NCBI GenBank assembly: GCA_030743915.1
Contig: JASLRP010000060.1
Coordinates: 1-7,082 of the forward strand
Direction: 5' to 3'
Origin: SAR202 cluster bacterium
Lineage (GTDB): Bacteria; Chloroflexota; Dehalococcoidia; Lucifugimonadales; UBA1123
DNA: 7,082 bases
Translations under genes and position numbers: made by a program
Notes under the pieces: model-generated
Database searches by the model: none
Seen by the model: the letters and a program-made list of their open reading frames with translations, nothing else
Told to the model about the DNA's origin: nothing
Shown: positions 1 through 6,187 of the stretch, one piece after another
Numbering within the stretch: position 1 is the first letter of the stretch
Layout: every line of letters starts with the position of its first letter

Positions 1-948
1 GACCGCCGGAACGGATACCGCCGTGTCAACCAGCAACGAACGGGTCTCATCACCGGCCTGGACGATGGCGGCTGTTCGAGCGCCCACTGCTCTGGTGGCT
101 CCCATTAGATCGACGACTCGGTCCTTTCCCGTTGCCGGAGGAGCCACGAAAGTCACCTGGCACCCCTCGTCTGTGGAGACGAATGGCCCGTGGAGATACT
201 GCTCCAGGTGAAGTCCCTCGGTCGTGGTGTAGTTGGCTTCCTTCATTTTGAGCGAAACTTCATAGGCCGTCGCCGAGTTCGGTCCCCAGCCAGTGAAGTA
301 GTGACGCTGGACGCCTGAAGTCTCGGCGGCCCACTCTTTGACGGCGTCTTCGCTCCTCAGCGCCTCGGAAACAAGGTCGGGGAGTCTGGAAAGTTCGTTA
401 TTGAGGATTGTGCCTTCCGGAGAGTCTCCCAACTGGGCCGCCAACATGGCCAGCGCGGTCATCGCGCCGATGTGACTGATGGTGAAAGCCGACGATGGGT
501 CCGAAATCGTAGTGCGCACAACAGCGTCGGCCAGATCGGTATTGGCCGCCGACCCAATACCGGTCACAATCGCCGTGGCCGCGCCCGATTGTTTCGCGAG
601 TTCCAGAGCCTGGGCCGAGTACATCTTGGTGCCACGGTGGCTCATGACGATCACGAGGTCGGTCTCACCCAGCGTGGGGGGGCGAGAGCAGAACTCGAAC
701 GAATTCCAGGCTCTGGCGTCCTCTCTGCCTCCGACACTGGTCAGCAGATACTCTCCAACAAGCGAGGCGTGCCACGAAGTCCCGATGCCGACGATGTGTA
801 TTCTGTCGGCATTGCTGGCGACTTCTGCCAGGGCGTTGATAGAATCGTGTTCCTCAGCCAGCATGCGGGATATCGCGTCCGGCTGGCCGTGAATCGCCTC
901 GTGCATGAAGTACGGGTGCGCGCTGCGCATCGGAGGTGGCGTTGTCAT
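1..948 (-). CDS. GlmS-like SIS-domain sugar-phosphate isomerase/deaminase (3' end beyond window)
   Basis: The reading frame is open for 316 codons from ATG 948 to the window edge, so the C-terminus is missing (perhaps 40 residues by comparison with GlmS). It contains two SIS domains like the isomerase half of glucosamine-6-phosphate synthase, with no N-terminal glutaminase domain. Visible motifs are GIGTSWHASL (54-63), matching the CGTS loop of GlmS; SHRGTK (103-108) where GlmS has SQSGET; and SLKMKEANY (232-240) followed by EQYLHGP (249-255). K234, E237 and H253 fall at the spacing of E. coli GlmS K485, E488 and H504, the ring-opening and isomerising residues, so a cytosolic sugar-phosphate aldose/ketose or amino-sugar reaction is likely. 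The substrate is uncertain because the phosphate loop differs. AGAAGGG lies about 10 bases upstream of the start; an in-frame ATG at 930 is an alternative. It lies 54 bases downstream of the aminotransferase and is probably co-transcribed. GlmS itself is excluded by the missing glutaminase domain. Confidence 0.9.
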   Translation of the reverse strand, partial: MTTPPPMRSAHPYFMHEAIHGQPDAISRMLAEEHDSINALAEVASNADRIHIVGIGTSWHASLVGEYLLTSVGGREDARAWNSFEFCSRPPTLGETDLVIVMSHRGTKMYSAQALELAKQSGAATAIVTGIGSAANTDLADAVVRTTISDPSSAFTISHIGAMTALAMLAAQLGDSPEGTILNNELSRLPDLVSEALRSEDAVKEWAAETSGVQRHYFTGWGPNSATAYEVSLKMKEANYTTTEGLHLEQYLHGPFVSTDEGCQVTFVAPPATGKDRVVDLMGATRAVGARTAAIVQAGDETRSLLVDTAVSVPAV

Positions 949-1002
949 TCGGAGCCCTTCTGATTCTTTGCCTCACTGCCGGTCAGGGAGAGTTTGAGCA
1001 GG

Positions 1003-2166
1003 TTACCGCGACGCAATGAATTTCTTGATCCGGTCCAGCGCTTCCTCAATGTTCTCGACCGAATTGGCGAAAGAGAAACGGGCGTATCCAGTGCCGTACT
1101 CGCCAAACGACTCACCAGCCAGGCATGCGACGCCGGCATCGTTTAGAAGTCTGTCGGCAAACTGCTGGCTGCTCATGCCGGTGCCTTCTATGTTGGGGAA
1201 AACGTAAAACGCTCCCTTTGGCATGGCGCACCGGATGCCCGGAATGTCGTTAAGGCCCGCGACGATGATGTCTCTCCGATGTTTGAACTCTGCGACCATC
1301 TCGTGTGATGAGTCCTGAGAGCCATTCAGCGCCTCCAGCGCAGCCATCTGGGTGAAGCTGGCTGTGCATGAAACGCTGTTGGTCACCAGTCTGGAAATAG
1401 GCTCGACAAGCTCAACCGGCATCACACCGTACCCGATCCTCCAGCCAGTCATCGCGTAGGCTTTGGAGAACCCGTCCAGGATGATCGAACGGTCACGCAT
1501 CTCCGGAAAGCTCGTGATGGATTGATAATCGCCCTCGAACAAAAATCGGTTGTAAATCTCGTCAGAAAGAACTATCAGGTCGTGTTCTTTGGCAAGGTCC
1601 GCCAGTTTTTCCAAATCGTCATTAGATATGATGCTTCCGCAAGGGTTGTTGGGCGAATTCACGATCATCATTTTGGTGCGGTCGGTAATCTGCGAGGCCA
1701 CTTCGTCCACGTCGATACTGAAATCTCGTGACTCGTAGAGCCGCATGGGCACAGCAACGCCACCGACGAATTCGATCATCGACTCGTATATGGGGAATCC
1801 GGGATTGGGGTACAGCACCTCATCGCCCTGGTCAATCAGGGCCATGATGATGAAAAACATGATGGGTTTGCCGCCAGGGGTGACCACCACATGATCTCCG
1901 GTCACGGATATTCCCCTGGTGGAGGAGATTTCATCGGCGATACGGTCCCGAAGCTCGTTGAACCCTGGAGACGGGTTGTAGTGAGTGAACCCATTGTTGA
2001 GAGCGGCGGAGCCGGCGTCGATCACATTAGACGGGGTCTCGAAATCAGGCTCGCCGATTTCGAGGTGAATCACATCCACGCCCTCAGCTTCGAGCGCCCG
2101 CGCCTTGGCAAGCACTTCGAATGCGGTCTCGGTCCCCAGCCTGCTCATTCTTTGAGCTAACTTCAT
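1003..2166 (-). CDS. Pyridoxal-phosphate aminotransferase, class I/II (aspartate aminotransferase-like)
   Basis: A 387-residue cytosolic PLP enzyme that transfers amino groups between an amino acid and a 2-oxo acid. Its length is normal for fold-type I aminotransferases of the Thermus AspAT-like group. Visible motifs: EIGEPDFETP (36-45); THYNPSPGFNELRDRIA (61-77), the substrate-side tyrosine loop; TPGGKP (96-101), near the cofactor phosphate; SPNNPCG (171-177) with N174 toward the PLP ring; SDEIY (201-205) with D202 contacting the pyridine nitrogen and Y205 its O3'; SKAYAMTGWRIGY (234-246) with K235 as the Schiff-base lysine; and YARFSF (361-366) with R363 binding the substrate carboxylate. 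The start at 2166 is preferred over an upstream ATG at 2217 because AGGGG sits 8 bases before it and the protein then begins MKLAQRMSRL, like its relatives; the extra 17 residues would also cover the promoter. The amino donor is not readable from sequence: aspartate, alanine or an aromatic amino acid are all possible. It heads a leftward unit with the SIS gene. Confidence 0.93.
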   Translation of the reverse strand: MKLAQRMSRLGTETAFEVLAKARALEAEGVDVIHLEIGEPDFETPSNVIDAGSAALNNGFTHYNPSPGFNELRDRIADEISSTRGISVTGDHVVVTPGGKPIMFFIIMALIDQGDEVLYPNPGFPIYESMIEFVGGVAVPMRLYESRDFSIDVDEVASQITDRTKMMIVNSPNNPCGSIISNDDLEKLADLAKEHDLIVLSDEIYNRFLFEGDYQSITSFPEMRDRSIILDGFSKAYAMTGWRIGYGVMPVELVEPISRLVTNSVSCTASFTQMAALEALNGSQDSSHEMVAEFKHRRDIIVAGLNDIPGIRCAMPKGAFYVFPNIEGTGMSSQQFADRLLNDAGVACLAGESFGEYGTGYARFSFANSVENIEEALDRIKKFIASR

Positions 2167-2174
2167 AATTCGTA

Positions 2175-2179
2175 CCCCT
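2175..2179 (-). promoter_or_regulatory. Shine-Dalgarno fixing the aminotransferase start
   Basis: AGGGG on the minus strand lies 8 bases upstream of ATG 2166-2164. It supports this start over the ATG at 2217, which lies upstream of the predicted transcription start. Confidence 0.7.
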
Positions 2180-2199
2180 GTGTATTCTTGAATAGGAAG

Positions 2200-2227
2200 G
2201 CTATACCAACGCGGCATGCGCTGTCCA
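2200..2227 (-). promoter_or_regulatory. Predicted sigma-70 promoter for the aminotransferase-SIS unit
   Basis: On the minus strand, TGGACA (plus 2222-2227; five of six bases of TTGACA) is followed after 16 bases by TATAGC (plus 2200-2205; four of six of TATAAT). A TG dinucleotide one base before the -10 makes it an extended -10. The predicted start of transcription near 2193 would give a leader of about 26 bases before ATG 2166. This rests on motif matching by eye; no start site has been measured. Confidence 0.5.
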
Positions 2228-2239
2228 GTCTGGAAGATG

Positions 2240-2248
2240 TGCTAGAAT
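2240..2248 (+). promoter_or_regulatory. Predicted extended -10 promoter for the ispH operon
   Basis: TGC-TAGAAT is an extended -10 element with five of six consensus bases. The -35 region is poor: CTGTCC at 2221-2226, spacer 16, three of six bases. That is normal for extended -10 promoters. The expected transcript start near 2255 leaves a 28-base leader to the GTG start at 2283, but only about 13 bases to the ATG at 2268. Confidence 0.5.
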
Positions 2249-2269
2249 CTGGGATGAAATTCGCTCGAT

Positions 2270-2274
2270 GGAGG
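2270..2274 (+). promoter_or_regulatory. Shine-Dalgarno fixing the ispH GTG start
   Basis: GGAGG lies 8 bases before GTG 2283. An upstream in-frame ATG at 2268 would overlap this ribosome site and has no comparably placed one of its own, so GTG 2283 is the better start. Confidence 0.75.
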
Positions 2275-2282
2275 CCAGACTC

Positions 2283-3185
2283 GTGAAGGTGTATCTGGGA
2301 GTCCCCAGAGGTTTTTGCGCCGGAGTTGTCAGGGCGGTGGATGTGGTTGAGTTGGCGTTGGAAAAATACCCCCATCCCGTTTACGTAAAGCATCAGATTG
2401 TCCACAATCCCTTTGTGGTCAACTCTCTGGAAGAAAAAGGCGCAATCACCGTCGAGGATGTTGAAGAGATTCCGGAAGGCGCGACGGTCGTATTCTCGGC
2501 TCACGGTTCGCCTCCGGAGGATTTCGAAAAAGCCAGAAGTCGGAATCTAAATGTGATCGACGCAACGTGTCCTCTGGTCACCAAAGTCCATAATGAGGCC
2601 ATCAAGTATTCAAACGATGGCCGAAAATTGGTCCTGGTTGGGCACAAAGGCCACCAAGAGGTCAAAGGCACGATGGGCCAGACCGACATGTACTTGTTGG
2701 ATGATCGCGACGAGCCAATTATGCCCGATTGGGAAAAAAAGACCCCTATCACAGTGCTGACTCAGACAACGCTTTCCGTGGACGACACCACGCAGTCTAT
2801 TGAAGGAATTCAAGACAATTTCTCTGATGTAATCGTGCGCAACGATCTCTGTTATGCAACCACAAGTCGGCAGGCCGCCGTGAAACAACTATGTAAGTTG
2901 GTTGAGCTTGTCCTGGTCATAGGGGCGCCCAATAGTTCCAATTGCAACAGACTGCGCGAGGTCGCGGAGGCTCACGGCGTCGATGCGTACTTGATCAACG
3001 GACCCGACGAACTGGATCCCTCCTGGCTTGATGGGGTCGAGAACGTGGGCATCACATCTGGCGCCTCTACGCCCGAGAGCCTTGTGCAGGCAGTGATCGA
3101 ATCACTGGGAGCCGATCAAGTCGAACGCATTGATGGCGACGACGAGGACGTCAGTTTCGTATTGCCCGCTAACTTGAGAGAATAA
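2283..3185 (+). CDS. ispH: 4-hydroxy-3-methylbut-2-enyl diphosphate reductase IspH
   Basis: The last enzyme of the MEP isoprenoid pathway: a cytosolic iron-sulfur protein that reduces HMBPP to isopentenyl and dimethylallyl diphosphate. The 300-residue product (GTG start) has all family landmarks. C12 (PRGFCAGV), C96 (DATCPLVTKVH) and C190 (NDLCYATTSRQ) are the three cluster ligands. H41, H74 (SAHGSPP) and H124 (GHKGHQEVKG) line the diphosphate site; E126 is the proton-relay glutamate; T160 (TQTT) is conserved. S218 and N220 (GAPNSSNCNRL) and S262 (SGAS) match the E. coli diphosphate-binding residues at a constant offset of seven. It lacks N- or C-terminal fusions such as a ribosomal S1 domain. 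The GTG start is chosen over ATG 2268 from the GGAGG spacing and because relatives begin just before the PRGFC motif. It opens a rightward operon with a geranylgeranyl-reductase-family gene 64 bases on, fitting an isoprenoid role. Confidence 0.97.
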   Translation: MKVYLGVPRGFCAGVVRAVDVVELALEKYPHPVYVKHQIVHNPFVVNSLEEKGAITVEDVEEIPEGATVVFSAHGSPPEDFEKARSRNLNVIDATCPLVTKVHNEAIKYSNDGRKLVLVGHKGHQEVKGTMGQTDMYLLDDRDEPIMPDWEKKTPITVLTQTTLSVDDTTQSIEGIQDNFSDVIVRNDLCYATTSRQAAVKQLCKLVELVLVIGAPNSSNCNRLREVAEAHGVDAYLINGPDELDPSWLDGVENVGITSGASTPESLVQAVIESLGADQVERIDGDDEDVSFVLPANLRE

Positions 3186-3249
3186 CTAGAACAACTTGGA
3201 TCCAAACCACAGCGAAAGTTGACCCACGCCCCATGAGCGGACCCGTTTG

Positions 3250-4479
3250 ATGCGATACGACGTAATAATTGTCGGAGCTGGCCCCGCCGGAAGCACGACT
3301 GCCCGAGAGTGTGCCGAGCGAGGACTGTCGGTCCTTTTGCTCGACAAGGCCGAGTTTCCACGAGACAAACCGTGCGGCGGCGGCGTTACCGTTCGAGCCT
3401 CCAAGCTGTTGCCATTCAGCATTGAGTCAGTCGTTGAGCGCGTCATCACGGATGTGTATCTGACGCACAAACAGGCCAGCGGATTCAGTCGTCACTCGGA
3501 TGACGCTCTTGTGAACATGACCCAGCGCAGAAATTTCGACATGCTTCTGTTGGAGAAAGCGCTGGAGGCCGGCGTCATCCTCAGAGAGAACGCAGCCGTC
3601 CGCCAGGTGTCCAGGGGAGCGACGTCGATCGACGTTTCCACTCAAGACGAGACCTTCACGGCATCCGTGCTGGTTGCCGCAGATGGCGCCAATGGCAAGA
3701 CTGCCCAGATGTCCGGAATTCAACAGAGCTTCTGGCAACAAATAGCGTTGGAGGGCAATGTCACGCCGTCATCTGGGATACCTGACCGTTGGCAGACTTG
3801 CTTCGGACTGGATATTGGCGGAATTCCAGGCGGATATGGCTGGGTGTTCCCCAAAGGCGACCATCTCAATATTGGCATTGGCGGGTGGCGTTACGTCGGG
3901 CCTGGGCTTCGGGAAAGTCTGGGCCACCTGACAAAATTCTACGGATTTGACCGTGAGAACATGTGGGGCTTGAGAGGGCACTACCTCACCATCCGAAAAC
4001 CAGAATCACCTCTAGTGCGCGGCAACGTGGTCCTGGTCGGAGACGCGGCGGGATTGATCGATCCGATGACCGACGAGGGCATCTACTCGTCGATTTGGAG
4101 CGGACAGTCTGCCGCGAGAACCATTGCTGATTACGTGGGCGGGGAAACCTCGAACCTTTTGAACTACAAACGCGAGGTTGAATCCGAATTGGTCCCGGAA
4201 CTCAGCATATCTCTACGATTCCACGATCTGTTTCAGCTCGCGCCCGGGTTATACCTGTGGGCCGAAAAACACACCGATTTGGTTTGGGCTCTGGCCCGTC
4301 GCATCCTGAGGGGAGACCAGACCTACGTGAACGTGATGCTCAGGCACACGGCCACCGGCAACGTAATCGACTTTCTCTCCGATCTCGTCAGAGTCACACC
4401 CTATCTCCAGAGGCGCTCAGGTTTGAGAGAACCTGCTCCGCCTCAACGGTTCTTCGTGCGTGGGAGCGTTCAGACCTGA
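3250..4479 (+). CDS. Geranylgeranyl reductase family FAD-dependent oxidoreductase
   Basis: A 409-residue flavoprotein of the family that saturates double bonds of isoprenoid chains (archaeal lipids, chlorophyll phytyl, menaquinone tails). Domains in order: the N-terminal FAD-binding fold VIIVGAGPAGSTTA (5-18; G9, G11, G14) ending at D32; FPRDKPCGGGV (36-46), the family signature with C42; RRNFDMLLLEKA (93-104); the sheet motif GYGWVFPKGDHLNIGIG (195-211); and VGDAAGLIDPMTDEGI (263-278) with D265 at the flavin ribityl chain. A helical C-terminal part from about residue 310 probably covers the lipid site. No transmembrane segment or signal peptide is evident, so it is likely cytosolic or peripheral to the membrane. 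The start is ATG 3250, directly after an in-frame TTG; the upstream ribosome site is weak (GAGCGG, 9 bases). Lying just after ispH, it most likely hydrogenates a product of that pathway such as menaquinone or a polyprenyl lipid; the exact substrate is inferred. Confidence 0.91.
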   Translation: MRYDVIIVGAGPAGSTTARECAERGLSVLLLDKAEFPRDKPCGGGVTVRASKLLPFSIESVVERVITDVYLTHKQASGFSRHSDDALVNMTQRRNFDMLLLEKALEAGVILRENAAVRQVSRGATSIDVSTQDETFTASVLVAADGANGKTAQMSGIQQSFWQQIALEGNVTPSSGIPDRWQTCFGLDIGGIPGGYGWVFPKGDHLNIGIGGWRYVGPGLRESLGHLTKFYGFDRENMWGLRGHYLTIRKPESPLVRGNVVLVGDAAGLIDPMTDEGIYSSIWSGQSAARTIADYVGGETSNLLNYKREVESELVPELSISLRFHDLFQLAPGLYLWAEKHTDLVWALARRILRGDQTYVNVMLRHTATGNVIDFLSDLVRVTPYLQRRSGLREPAPPQRFFVRGSVQT

Positions 4480-4507
4480 GCGTCCCTCGACTGTCCCAGT
4501 TCATCTC

Positions 4508-4513
4508 AAAGGA
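4508..4513 (+). promoter_or_regulatory. Shine-Dalgarno fixing the ComB-family start
   Basis: AAAGGA lies 6 bases before ATG 4520. It argues against an in-frame GTG at 4460, which would overlap the upstream reductase gene by 20 bases and add residues unlike the family. Confidence 0.75.
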
Positions 4514-4519
4514 ATCAGT

Positions 4520-5209
4520 ATGGAAATACAAATCGCCAGCCTTTTGCGCGGCGCTCAAGAGGCTGAAGGCACTGCAATCGTAATCGACGTGTTTCGAGCT
4601 TTCACCACAGGCGCGGTGGCATTCTCCAGGGGCGCCAAAAAAATCGTGCTGGTGGCAGAGGTGTCTGAGGCGTTGACTCTCAAAAGCCAGGGCGTTGGCC
4701 AGATGTGCATAGGAGAAGTCGCAGGTATGCGCCCGGAGGGATTTGATCTCGGGAACTCGCCTTACGATATGTCACAGGCAGACGTCGAGGGCAAGACGCT
4801 GATTCAATCAACCCGAGCTGGCACCGTTGGGATGACCACGGTCACGAAGGCCGATCAGCTTTACGCCGGTTCCTTCGTAATCGCGTCGGCGACTGTCGAA
4901 GCTGTCAAACGCCGAAACCCAGAACTTGTCACCATCGTGGCGATGGGCGCTGGAGGGGCGAATAGGACCGATGAGGACGAGCAGTGCGCTCTATTCTTGC
5001 GAAACTCGCTCCAGGGCCGAGAGCCAGACTACGATTCGGTAAGAAACCTGATCCTGGCCGGTTCCGAGTCTCAAAAATACGACGACCCGAGCCAACCTCA
5101 TTTCAAGCCCCAGGACAAAGAGATCGCCCTGCGCATCAACGCGTTTCCATTCGCCATCAAAGTCAACAGAGAAAAAGGATTGCTGGTCGCTCGTCGAGAG
5201 GACCTTTAA
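4520..5209 (+). CDS. comB: ComB family protein, 2-phosphosulfolactate phosphatase-like
   Basis: A 229-residue protein, the usual size of the ComB (2-ph_phosp) family, whose founding member is the Mg-dependent 2-phosphosulfolactate phosphatase of methanogen coenzyme M synthesis. Visible blocks: VIDVFRAFTTGAVAF (21-35; family form IDVLRATTT), with D23 and R26; CIGEVAG (63-69); GFDLGNSPYD (74-83); IQSTRAGTVG (95-104); RTDEDEQCALFLRN (149-162) with the acidic E152-D153-E154 run; and a C-terminal FAIKVNREKG segment. The block that reads TTNGT in phosphatase-type members is STRAGT here, which I associate with an actinobacterial/Chloroflexota subgroup of unproven substrate. The overall fold assignment is firm, the phosphatase activity is not. 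No signal peptide is seen, so it is cytosolic. It is the third gene of the operon, 40 bases after the reductase and 18 before the aldo/keto reductase. The other coenzyme M genes (comA, comC) are absent here, so coenzyme M synthesis is not implied. Confidence 0.85.
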   Translation: MEIQIASLLRGAQEAEGTAIVIDVFRAFTTGAVAFSRGAKKIVLVAEVSEALTLKSQGVGQMCIGEVAGMRPEGFDLGNSPYDMSQADVEGKTLIQSTRAGTVGMTTVTKADQLYAGSFVIASATVEAVKRRNPELVTIVAMGAGGANRTDEDEQCALFLRNSLQGREPDYDSVRNLILAGSESQKYDDPSQPHFKPQDKEIALRINAFPFAIKVNREKGLLVARREDL

Positions 5210-5227
5210 CCACCGAGAGGAACAATC

Positions 5228-6175
5228 ATGGAATATCGACAACTTGGCAATTCGGGCCTCCAAGTATCCACCATTGGACTGGGGACCAACAACTTCGGCA
5301 AAGCCTTGTTCGACACAGGCTTGGATTCAGATGCGAGCGTGGCAGTTGTGGACCAAGCCCTGGATGTGGGCATAAACATGATCGATACTGCCAACAGCTA
5401 CAGTCACGGGTTGTCAGAGGAGTACATCGGCAGGGCGATCAAAGGCAAGCGGGACAAGGTTATTCTCGCAACGAAAGTGTCAAGCCGTATGGGTGAGGGG
5501 CCGAACAACGCCGGCAACTCTCGAGTTCACATCATGGCCGAAGTTGAGGCCAGTCTGCGGCGGCTGGACACCGAATATATCGACCTCTACCAGATCCACT
5601 GGTGGGACCCCAACACCCCGTTGGAAGAAACCCTGCGAGCGCTGGACGATCTGGTGAGTCAGGGCAAGGTGAGATACATTGGGTCCTCGAATTTCGCCGC
5701 GTGGCAAGCTTGCGAAGCGGCATGGACCTCCAAGAGTCTGGGCATCACGTCGTTCGTCAGCGTCCAACCTCGATACTCGATGATGGACAGGGCTGTTGAG
5801 AAAGAACTCGTGCCGTTCTGCCAGAAATACGGTGTCGGAATCCTGCCGTACTTCCCCTTGGAGAACGGGTTTCTGACAGGCAAGTATCGCCGGAACCAGG
5901 ACGCGCCTGCCGGCACTCGATTGGCCTCGAACGATCGAGGAATGTTCACCGACGAGAACTTCGACATTTTGGAGGGCCTAATTGCGTTCGCGAAGGCGCG
6001 AGACCACACGATGGTGGACCTGGCGTTCTCATGGTTGCTGGCCAACAAAGCGGTGAGTTCCGTGATCGCCGGAGCGACAAAGATTGAACAGGTGGTATCG
6101 AATTCCAATGCCGCCGGATGGAACCTGACGGACGATGAGGTGGCCGAAGTAAACGGAATACTGGGAGCGAACTAG
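5228..6175 (+). CDS. Aldo/keto reductase
   Basis: A 315-residue NAD(P)H-dependent oxidoreductase with the (beta/alpha)8 barrel of the aldo/keto reductase superfamily; it reduces aldehydes or ketones to alcohols in the cytosol. It opens MEYRQLGNSGLQVSTIGLGT, typical of bacterial YajO/YghZ-like members. The catalytic tetrad is complete: D53 and Y58 (IDTANSYSHG), K83 (ATKV) and H124 (YQIHWWDPNT). Cofactor-side motifs follow: GSSNFAAW (152-159), VQPRYSMMDRAVEKEL (179-194), FPLENGFLTGKY (209-220) and VIAGATKIEQVVSN (279-292). The length and the long loop near 85-100 are normal. GAGAGG lies 7 bases before ATG 5228, and the gene follows the ComB-family stop by 18 bases. The substrate cannot be read from sequence; the neighbours suggest a small hydroxy or oxo acid or an aldehyde, which is inference. 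Confidence 0.95.
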   Translation: MEYRQLGNSGLQVSTIGLGTNNFGKALFDTGLDSDASVAVVDQALDVGINMIDTANSYSHGLSEEYIGRAIKGKRDKVILATKVSSRMGEGPNNAGNSRVHIMAEVEASLRRLDTEYIDLYQIHWWDPNTPLEETLRALDDLVSQGKVRYIGSSNFAAWQACEAAWTSKSLGITSFVSVQPRYSMMDRAVEKELVPFCQKYGVGILPYFPLENGFLTGKYRRNQDAPAGTRLASNDRGMFTDENFDILEGLIAFAKARDHTMVDLAFSWLLANKAVSSVIAGATKIEQVVSNSNAAGWNLTDDEVAEVNGILGAN

Positions 6176-6180
6176 GGAGG
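6176..6180 (+). promoter_or_regulatory. Shine-Dalgarno abutting the aldo/keto reductase stop
   Basis: GGAGG directly follows the TAG stop (6173-6175) of the preceding gene and lies 7 bases before ATG 6188. This layout favours translational coupling of the two genes. Confidence 0.7.
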
Positions 6181-6187
6181 CGATCTG

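Noticed and set aside
676..682. Run of seven G (seven C in the SIS gene) as a phase-variation or frameshift site
   Set aside because: The frame is intact with conserved motifs on both sides, and a run of seven inside Arg-Pro-Pro codons is unremarkable.
472..963. Plus-strand open frames of 163 and 137 residues opposite the SIS gene
   Set aside because: They lie antisense to a clearly conserved SIS-domain protein, have low-complexity arginine/serine-rich products without family motifs, and lack a ribosome site.
2734..2740. Run of seven A in ispH (and a similar run at 4637-4643 in the ComB-like gene) as a programmed slippage site
   Set aside because: Both encode Lys-Lys-containing stretches in frame, there is no stimulatory structure evident, and full-length family proteins result without shifting.
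3196..3205. Perfect 10-base palindrome TTGGATCCAA between ispH and the reductase gene
   Set aside because: About this many 10-base palindromes are expected by chance in 7 kb, it has no second copy, and it is not placed over a recognisable promoter.
3219..3247. TTGACC as the -35 of an internal promoter before the reductase gene
   Set aside because: No acceptable -10 hexamer is found 16-18 bases downstream; the sequence there is CCCGTT-like.
4460..4519. Longer start (GTG 4460) for the ComB-family protein overlapping the reductase gene
   Set aside because: The 20 extra residues look like out-of-frame translation of the upstream gene's tail and have no Shine-Dalgarno, whereas ATG 4520 has AAAGGA 6 bases ahead.
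4984..5496. Plus-strand 170-residue open frame spanning the ComB-like/aldo-keto reductase junction
   Set aside because: It runs in another frame across two well-supported genes and its arginine-rich product matches no family.
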